From contig CAWJLO010000019.1 in the NCBI GenBank assembly GCA_963843685.1, forward strand, positions 62,001 through 126,000: 64,000 bases of DNA, given 5' to 3'. The position numbers were made by a program, and so were the translations under genes. Numbering within the stretch: the stretch's first letter is position 1; each line of letters starts with the position of its first letter. Shown here in pieces: positions 58,500 through 64,000 of the stretch. The notes beneath the pieces were generated by a model that saw only the letters and a program-made list of their open reading frames with translations, was not told the origin of the DNA and made no database searches. The DNA is from DASQHL01 sp963843685. Its GTDB lineage: Bacteria; Chloroflexota; Dehalococcoidia; DSTF01; JACRBR01.

Positions 58500-59039
58500 A
58501 TGACCGCCGCACCCGACCCCATCGCCGCCACGGAAGTCACCGTCCGCCCCGCCCGCGACTCCGACCTCCCTCGCCTCACCGACATCTACAATCACTACGT
58601 CGTCGACACCGCCATCACCTTCGATCTCGACCCCTTCACCATCGACCAGCGCCGCGAATGGTTCGACCGCTACGCCGAGACCGGCCGCCACCGCCTCCTC
58701 GTCGCCGAGCGCGACGGCCAGGTGTTGGCCTACGCCAGCTCCAGCCCTTTCCACGCCCGCCACGCCTACGACACCACCGTCGAGATGACCGTCCTCTGCG
58801 CCCCGGAGGCCGTCGGCCAGCGCATCGGCCAGCGCCTCTACGAAGCGCTCTTGCCCATGCTCGCCCGCGAGGACGTCCACCGCGCCATCGCCGCCATCAC
58901 GCTCCCCAACCGCGGCTCCTGCGAGCTCCACGAACGCTTCGGCTTCACCCGCGCCGCCACCCTCACAGAGGTCGGCCGCAAGTTCGACCGCTACTGGGAC
59001 GTCGCCTGGTACATCCGCGACATGACGCAGGAGCGCTGA
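58500..59039 (+). CDS. GNAT acetyltransferase (phosphinothricin/methionine-sulfone type)
   Basis: 179 residues: VTVRPARDSDLPRLTDIYNH, VDTAITFDLDPFTIDQRREW, LAYASSSPFHARHAYDTTVE, acetyl-CoA loop APEAVGQRIGQRLYEALLPM and ITLPNRGSCELHERFGFTRA. This is the Bar/PAT/YncA-MnaT group, acetylating glutamate-analogue amines such as phosphinothricin or methionine sulfone. TACACT lies 9 nt before the ATG. A close paralogue follows immediately. Confidence 0.9.
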   Translation: MTAAPDPIAATEVTVRPARDSDLPRLTDIYNHYVVDTAITFDLDPFTIDQRREWFDRYAETGRHRLLVAERDGQVLAYASSSPFHARHAYDTTVEMTVLCAPEAVGQRIGQRLYEALLPMLAREDVHRAIAAITLPNRGSCELHERFGFTRAATLTEVGRKFDRYWDVAWYIRDMTQER

Positions 59040-59041
59040 TC

Positions 59042-59577
59042 GTGGACCAGCCCGGCAGCCGCGCGACGCTTCCCGTCACCATCCGCCCCGCCCGCGAGTC
59101 CGACCTCCCGCGCCTCACCGACATCTACAACTACTACGTCCTCAACACGCCCATCACCTTCGACCTCGATCCCGTCACCGTCGAACAGCGCCGCGGCTGG
59201 CTGTCGCACTTCCACGGACTCGGGCCCCCACCGACTCCTCGTCGCTGATGACGCCGGCCTCGTCGTGGGCTACGCCGGCTCCCACCAGTTCCGCGACCGC
59301 AAGGCCTACGACACCACGGTCGAGACGACCATCTATCTCGCGCACGAGCACACCGGCCGCGGCATCGGCGTCGTGCTCTACGCCGCCCTCTTCGATCTCC
59401 TCCGCGGCCAGGATCTCCGCGCCGCCATCGCCGGCATCACGCTCCCCAACGAGGCCTCGGTTGGCCTGCACGAGCGCTTCGGCTTCACGCCGGTGGGCGT
59501 CATGCACCAGGTCGGCCGCAAGTTCGGCCAGTACTGGGACGTCGGCTTCTACGAGAAGGAGGCTGCGAAGACAGCTA
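59042..59577 (+). CDS. GNAT acetyltransferase paralogue, frameshifted
   Basis: Starts at GTG 59042, 2 nt after the first copy. VTIRPARESDLPRLTDIYNY and NTPITFDLDPVTVEQRRGW read in frame until a C5 run (59225-59229). With one C removed it continues as HRLLVADDAGLVVGYAGSHQ, FRDRKAYDTTVETTIYLAHE, HTGRGIGVVLYAALFDLL and LHERFGFTPVGVMHQVGRKF. Past WDVGFYEKEA the frame stays open to 60080, antisense to the next gene, so the real end, near 59577, is uncertain and a second break is possible. It is clearly a tandem duplicate of the preceding gene. Confidence 0.78.
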
Positions 59578-60625
59578 ACCTAAGAGCCGTCCACCGGCAC
59601 CGGCGGCGCCTTGCAGCCGCCACTTCGCCGGCTCCTTCTTTGCGCCCCAGCGAGAACACGTCCGGCAGCCCCAGCCCCAGCATCCACATCGCCGTCGCTC
59701 CGGCGACTGTGATCCAGAGGATGTTGAATACGTGCGCCGCGATAGCAAAACCGCCAGCAACGCCCGCCTCGATCCCCAGCGCCTTCAACAGCTCCGTCAC
59801 CGCCACCTCGTACGGCCCGATGTTCGACGGCGCGATCGGCACCGAGCTGATCATGTTCGCCACCACCATGACGATCATCCACGCCGGCAGCGAAAGATGG
59901 ATCCCGAACGATAGCCCGATCAGCGCGAACATCCCGATCTCGATCAGCCACAACGCGAACGACAGCCCGATCGCCTGCGCCCCCAGCCGCACGTTCCGAA
60001 ACACCGCGAGCCCGTCGATGAAATGCGGCAGCGACTCCTCGACCGCCAGCCGCGCCCGGTCCGGCAGCCGCCGGATGTAGCTCCGCTGCGTCCAGCCCTC
60101 TTCGAACTTCAGGTGCGAAAGCGGCACGACCGCGATCAGCCCGCCCGCCACCAACCCCAGCACACCCCAGAACACGCCCGTTGGAAAACCATTGAGATCG
60201 ATCAGCGCCAGCCCGATCAGCCCCAGCACTGCGAACGCGATCCCGTCCAGCAGAGATTCCGTCGCGAAAACCGTCGCTGCCAGCCGCGCCCGCTTGATCT
60301 CGTACCGCTGCGCCGGCACCTGCACCCGGATCACGTCGCCGATCCGCGCCGGCATCACGTTGTTCGCCAGGTTCGATACCAGCAAGATCCCGAAGAGCGG
60401 CATCAGCGGCAGGTCTGCGAACTCCGACATCATGACCCGCCATCGCTGCGCCACCAACAGCTTGGCGATCGCGAACAGGATCAGCGCCGGAATGATGTAG
60501 ACGTAGTTGGCGTCACGCAGCGCGTGCGCCGCTCGATGCAGGTCGATGCGCCACAGCAGCAGCGCCACCAGCCCCAGGCTGACGGCGGTGCGGACGAGCA
60601 GGCGGCGGTCGGAGAATCGCAACAT
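59549..60625 (-). CDS. LPG-synthase-TM/flippase-like membrane protein
   Basis: About 358 residues with eight to nine transmembrane helices of the PF03706 (AglD/MprF N-domain) type: LVRTAVSLGLVALLLWRIDL, KLLVAQRWRVMMSEF, LLVSNLANNVMPARIGDVIR (conserved N-x4-P-x-R-x-GD), ATVFATESLLDGIAF and ANMISSVPIAPSNIGPYEVA. It is often a lipid or lipid-linked-sugar flippase-like accessory. The Arg-rich C-terminus after VFSLG looks out of frame; another frame ends earlier at about 59580. ATG 60625 is used. Confidence 0.85.
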   Translation of the reverse strand: MLRFSDRRLLVRTAVSLGLVALLLWRIDLHRAAHALRDANYVYIIPALILFAIAKLLVAQRWRVMMSEFADLPLMPLFGILLVSNLANNVMPARIGDVIRVQVPAQRYEIKRARLAATVFATESLLDGIAFAVLGLIGLALIDLNGFPTGVFWGVLGLVAGGLIAVVPLSHLKFEEGWTQRSYIRRLPDRARLAVEESLPHFIDGLAVFRNVRLGAQAIGLSFALWLIEIGMFALIGLSFGIHLSLPAWMIVMVVANMISSVPIAPSNIGPYEVAVTELLKALGIEAGVAGGFAIAAHVFNILWITVAGATAMWMLGLGLPDVFSLGRKEGAGEVAAARRRRCRWTALRLAVFAASFS

Positions 60626-60716
60626 CGCTGTACAGCGCCCTCCGTTCAACGGTACCATAGTCACGCCGCGTTACGACTGCGTGAATTGCTGCCGAAAACG
60701 CCGGCTCCCCGCCCCT

Positions 60717-60750
60717 TTGCCGCTGACTTCTCGATAGTCTATAACTATCG
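60717..60750 (+). promoter_or_regulatory. Promoter with inverted repeat over the -10 box
   Basis: TTGCCG (60717-60722), 17-nt spacer, TATAAC (60740-60745). A perfect inverted repeat CGATAGT-CTATA-ACTATCG (60732-60750) covers the -10 element, so a bound repressor would block transcription of the gene at 60798. Confidence 0.7.
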
Positions 60751-60797
60751 CAGCCATAGATAGCACGCCCACAATTGAACGCAGAAGGAGCTTCCGC

Positions 60798-62159
60798 ATG
60801 GTCGTCGCCACGAAGGTCAACGCCGAGCGCGTCTACTACAACTACCAGGGCCAGCTCCCGCCCGTGACCCTCGAGCCGGAGCCCGTGACGCCGCCCCCGA
60901 TGCAGTCCGGCCTCCCCAAGCTCATCACGGACACCACCCTCCGCGACGGCGCCCAGGACAGCCGCTTCGCCGTCTTCCCGCCCGACACGCGCCTCAAGTA
61001 CTACGACCTTCTCCACCGCCTCGATAACAACACCGGCGCCATCTACGCCGTCGAGGCCTTCATCTACCAGAAGCGCGACGTCTGGACGCTCGAAAAGCTC
61101 CTCGAGCGCGGCTACGAGTGGCCCCGCGTCACCACCTGGACCCGCGCCACCCCGAAGGACATCAAGCTGCTCATGGAGGTCTCCCAGGGCAAGGTGAAAG
61201 AGACGGGCATGCTCGCCTCCGCCTCCGACCACCACATCTTCGACAAGCTTGGCCACGCCTCCAAGGAAGACGCCATCGAGAAGTACCTCCAGCCCATCCG
61301 CACCGCCCTCGAGAACAACATCACGCCGCGCGTCCACCTGGAGGACTGCACCCGCGCCGACATCTACGGCTGGGTCATCCCCTTCATGCAGCGCGTCATG
61401 GAGGAGAGCAAGGGCATCGCCAAGTTCCGCGTCTGCGACACCATCGGCTGGGGCAGCCCCGATCCGTACGCCGCCCTCCCCTGGGGCGTCCCCCGGCTCT
61501 TCACCGTCCTCGCCGCGGAGACCGGCGCCGAGCTCGAGTTCCACGGCCACAACGACTTCGGCCTCGCGACCGCCAACTCCATCGCCGCGTGGCGCTACGG
61601 CGGCAAGAAGGTCAACGTCGCCTTCGCCGGCCTCGGCGAGCGCACCGGCAACACGTCGCTCGAGCAGACCGTCGCCGCCCTCATTCGCCACTACGGCGAC
61701 CCCGGCTTCGACCTCACCGCGCTCGACGAGATGCGCCAGCTCGTCGACAAGGAGGTCATCGAACTCAACGACCGCCTCCCCCTCATCGGCGAGGTCTTCA
61801 CCACCACTGCAGGCATCCACCAGGCCGGCGTCGGTCGCCAGGGCGACGCGCCCGGCGGCCTGATCTACCTCCCCTTCGCCGCATCGCTCTTCGGCCGCAA
61901 GGAGGTGGAGCTCAGCCGCGTCGGCTCGCTCTCCGGCTCCGAGGGCATCATCTCCGTCCTTAACCGCGAGCTCGCCCGCACCGGCAGCGAGACGCGCGTC
62001 AAGGAGACCAGCCGCGTCGTCAAGCAGATCTACGACCGCATCCAGGACGAATACAACGGCCAGTACGACGAACAGCATGACCACTGGGTGAACGGCCGCC
62101 GAAGCTTCTTCACCTCAGACGACATCCTGGACCTCGCCCGGGAGTTCGGCGCTATCTAG
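60798..62159 (+). CDS. Re-citrate-synthase-like / homocitrate synthase family enzyme
   Basis: 453-residue DRE-TIM metallolyase condensing an acyl-CoA with a 2-oxo acid. Motifs: LITDTTLRDGAQDSRFAVFP, YYDLLHRLDNNTGAIYAVEA, KETGMLASASDHHIFDKLG, HLEDCTRADIYGWVIPF, metal-binding FHGHNDFGLATANSIAAW and GERTGNTSLEQTV. The S-DHHIF and EDCTRADIYGWV segments resemble Re-citrate synthases (Clostridium kluyveri, Dehalococcoides) more than LeuA or NifV as I recall them. If correct it would feed the TCA pathway with SucCD. Start ATG 60798 after AAGGAGCTTCC. A strong terminator follows. Confidence 0.8.
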   Translation: MVVATKVNAERVYYNYQGQLPPVTLEPEPVTPPPMQSGLPKLITDTTLRDGAQDSRFAVFPPDTRLKYYDLLHRLDNNTGAIYAVEAFIYQKRDVWTLEKLLERGYEWPRVTTWTRATPKDIKLLMEVSQGKVKETGMLASASDHHIFDKLGHASKEDAIEKYLQPIRTALENNITPRVHLEDCTRADIYGWVIPFMQRVMEESKGIAKFRVCDTIGWGSPDPYAALPWGVPRLFTVLAAETGAELEFHGHNDFGLATANSIAAWRYGGKKVNVAFAGLGERTGNTSLEQTVAALIRHYGDPGFDLTALDEMRQLVDKEVIELNDRLPLIGEVFTTTAGIHQAGVGRQGDAPGGLIYLPFAASLFGRKEVELSRVGSLSGSEGIISVLNRELARTGSETRVKETSRVVKQIYDRIQDEYNGQYDEQHDHWVNGRRSFFTSDDILDLAREFGAI

Positions 62160-62185
62160 CGCCTGCGCTACGTGGCCTACACGCC

Positions 62186-62215
62186 GAGAAGCCCCGTACG
62201 TGTACGGGGCTTCTC
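62186..62215 (+). terminator. Terminator after the citrate-synthase-like gene
   Basis: GAGAAGCCCCGTAC (62186-62199) pairs with GTACGGGGCTTCTC (62202-62215), then CTTCTCC. A perfect 14-bp stem, probably active in both directions since the convergent GT2 gene ends at 62303. Confidence 0.8.
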
Positions 62216-62302
62216 CTTCTCCAACAGCTACCTACCTGCGGGGCCGAGTCCGCATCGGTAGCAAGCACGCGTCACCTTAACGACTGACGACCAACGCCTT
62301 GA

Positions 62303-63934
62303 TCACGCCTTCTCCGTCACCTTGTACTCCAGCCTCCGCCCCAGCGCGAGACGGATCTGCGCGTCCAGGGCTGGCAGCGCCGTGAAGAACAGCGTAATCG
62401 GTGCCATCAGCAGCCACTGCACGAACTGCACCGGGTACAGCCACCGCCGCCACGTCTTCGGCCGCTGCGGCCGCATCATCATGTCCAGCACGATCATCCC
62501 GATCAACGGGATCATGCACGGCATCAGGATCCAGTGCGACGCCGTGATGAACCACGTCGGGATGTTGTGCTGCGCGAACGGGTGCAGCCCCACGAAACCG
62601 CCCCATCCCCCCGCCGACATGTTCGCCGCCACTCCCGTGATCAGGAACCACTGCGCCGACCACAGCACGTGGTTCTCCATCAGGCTCCACGTACGCCGCA
62701 GCCTGCGCAGGAACGGGATCTCCGGGTGCCGCACGAACTGCTTCATCGCGTACGGGATGTCCGTGCACCCCCACGCGTGACGGCGCGCCTGCTGATAGTG
62801 CTCCCAGAACGTCTTCGTGTAACTGTGTGCCCGCACCCCGTCGTTGCCCACCGGCAGCAGGATCGGCTCCACATCCGGCTCTCCGTTCATCTCGAAGAAG
62901 CACTTCAGGAACATGTGCCAGTCTTCCGGCACCACATCCACGTCCCAGTACCCCACGTCGTGGCACATCCGCATGCTCAGGCTGTACGTCGATTGCGGGA
63001 ACAGCACCGTGTACTTCCGGACCAGCTTCGCCAGGTGGTTGATGCCGCCGAGGCTGTTCTGGATTCGCAGCGGCGCCGGCACGTCCCAGACGTTGTTGTA
63101 GTAGAAGATCGGCCCCTGCCAGAACATCCGGTACCGGCGGGGGTTCGTCGCGAAGTAGTACGTCAGCGCGCTGAAGTAACGGGGATGGAACAGCGTGTCG
63201 GCGTCGCAGCTCGTCACCGTCATCGCGTCCAGGTCGAAGCCCATCTCATCGCAGAACAGCCGCTTCGCCTTCTTCGCCGCCCACGCCTCGTTCGATGACT
63301 TGCCGCGTACCTCTCCCGGTATGTCCTTCGGGTGCGTCGTCCCCACCATCGCCAGGAAGCTGTGCCCGAAGTCACGCCGCAGCGCCTCGAATCGCGCCGG
63401 CGCCTCCGCGTCCGCCTCCTCCATCGCCACCACGACCAGCAGCTTCTCGCGCGCGACCTCGCTCTCCGCCAGCTTGCCCAGCGTCGTGCTGAGCTTCTCC
63501 ACGCTCTCCTTGTACGTCGGGATGATGATCAGGTGGTGCACGTCGTCCCACGCGATCACGTCGTCTCGCGTCAGCGTCTCCGCGTCGTAGCGCTGTCGCC
63601 AGTCGACGAGCGATGCCGCCTTCATCGCCCGGTACCCCTTGATCGTGTGGATGCCGACGTTCAGCGATCGCCACGCCCAGTAGATGTCGAACCCAAGGAG
63701 CATCAGGACCAGCGGCACCGGCAGGAAGTACGCGCCCCACACGATCGACGTGATGAGCGTCGCCGCCAACGCCAACGGCAGGATCTCCAGCACCCGCGTC
63801 GCCAGCCGCTCCGACCGCGGCACGTGCACCCGTTGCCGCATCGCGGTCGCGACGCCGACGACCGGCTGCGCGAACTCCGAGAGCGCACCGATCCCGACGG
63901 TCTGCACAGCTCGGGGCGGCGGCAGCACCGCCAC
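62303..63934 (-). CDS. Membrane-bound GT2-family glycosyltransferase
   Basis: About 543 residues. Two N-terminal transmembrane helices (LEILPLALAATLITSIVWG and FLPVPLVLMLLGFDIYWAW) precede a GT-A domain (HLIIIPTYKESVEKLSTTL, MTVTSCDADTLFHPRYF with the DxD, VVPEDWHMFLKCFFEMNG acid base, QQARRHAWG in place of QxxRW). Two to three C-terminal helices follow. The layout resembles processive or membrane-coupled GT2 enzymes. The start is uncertain: GTG 63934 is used, ATG near 63838 is possible, and the frame stays open to the window edge. The stop lies beside a CGACTGACGACC repeat. Confidence 0.85.
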   Translation of the reverse strand: MAVLPPPRAVQTVGIGALSEFAQPVVGVATAMRQRVHVPRSERLATRVLEILPLALAATLITSIVWGAYFLPVPLVLMLLGFDIYWAWRSLNVGIHTIKGYRAMKAASLVDWRQRYDAETLTRDDVIAWDDVHHLIIIPTYKESVEKLSTTLGKLAESEVAREKLLVVVAMEEADAEAPARFEALRRDFGHSFLAMVGTTHPKDIPGEVRGKSSNEAWAAKKAKRLFCDEMGFDLDAMTVTSCDADTLFHPRYFSALTYYFATNPRRYRMFWQGPIFYYNNVWDVPAPLRIQNSLGGINHLAKLVRKYTVLFPQSTYSLSMRMCHDVGYWDVDVVPEDWHMFLKCFFEMNGEPDVEPILLPVGNDGVRAHSYTKTFWEHYQQARRHAWGCTDIPYAMKQFVRHPEIPFLRRLRRTWSLMENHVLWSAQWFLITGVAANMSAGGWGGFVGLHPFAQHNIPTWFITASHWILMPCMIPLIGMIVLDMMMRPQRPKTWRRWLYPVQFVQWLLMAPITLFFTALPALDAQIRLALGRRLEYKVTEKA

Positions 63935-64000
63935 CCGGGCCCCGCGGTCACGCGTGGAACGCGAAGAGCCTCCCCCACCGAACCTCCGCCCCTGCGGCGC

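Noticed and set aside
60513..62084. 523-codon ORF antisense to the citrate-synthase-like gene
   Set aside because: Shadow frame; the plus-strand protein has full catalytic motifs, promoter, ribosome site and terminator.

Overview
The window is a GC-rich (roughly two thirds G+C by eye), gene-dense bacterial chromosome segment. It has no rRNA, no tRNA, no CRISPR and no transposase that I can recognise. Gene content points to Chloroflexota, probably a Dehalococcoidia-like lineage: a small conserved membrane protein seen in that phylum, a DUF6812-type protein, a citrate/homocitrate-synthase-like enzyme resembling Re-citrate synthases, and a NIL-domain/ThiS-like/threonine-synthase cluster. This assignment comes from family resemblance, not a search.

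Layout. 0-4 kb: tetrapyrrole synthesis (end of hemA, a DinB-like gene, hemC, cobA-hemD fusion). 4-9 kb: a BatD-like protein, a carbonic-anhydrase-like gene, a small membrane protein, a MerR regulator with its partner, a phosphotransferase and a GIY-YIG protein. 9-12 kb: minus-strand transglutaminase-like, methyltransferase and SRPBCC genes, separated by a repeated terminator element. 12-14.3 kb: ubiquitin-like sulfur carrier, NIL-domain protein and threonine synthase, with a hairpin-rich leader. 14.4-17.3 kb: an AT-richer island with an XRE regulator and a histidine-methyltransferase-fold enzyme. 17.3-21 kb: a secreted subtilase between two direct repeats, then a GT4 glycosyltransferase. 21-26.4 kb: purF-purM-purH and a GalT/HIT-fold enzyme. 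26.4-32.8 kb (minus): a lipoprotein, argC-argJ-argB, a small membrane protein, and a HEAT/Nudix/GNAT operon. 32.9-41.2 kb (minus): a glycan-assembly operon with four GT-C-like membrane proteins, GT2, nucleotidyltransferase and sugar epimerase. 41.4-45.9 kb (minus): flavin reductase, DUF6812-like, histidine phosphatase, DUF2344, CBS transporter-like and PadR genes. 46-51.6 kb: sucC, a SnoaL-like gene, sucD, an EamA transporter and amt. 51.8-56.8 kb: two small plus-strand genes, then an ArsR-controlled operon of DoxX, four AHSA1/SRPBCC and two DHFR-like genes. 57-64 kb: an acyl-CoA-dehydrogenase-like flavoenzyme, two GNATs, a flippase-like membrane protein, the Re-citrate-synthase-like enzyme and a membrane GT2.

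Two features recur throughout. First, at least twelve frame breaks interrupt conserved genes, nearly all equal to one extra base, so sequencing error must be excluded before any gene is called broken. Second, intergenic spaces hold several families of short degenerate tandem repeats and stereotyped terminators, many placed exactly at stop codons. Several start codons sit about 6 nt after a TANNNT box, which suggests leaderless transcripts.
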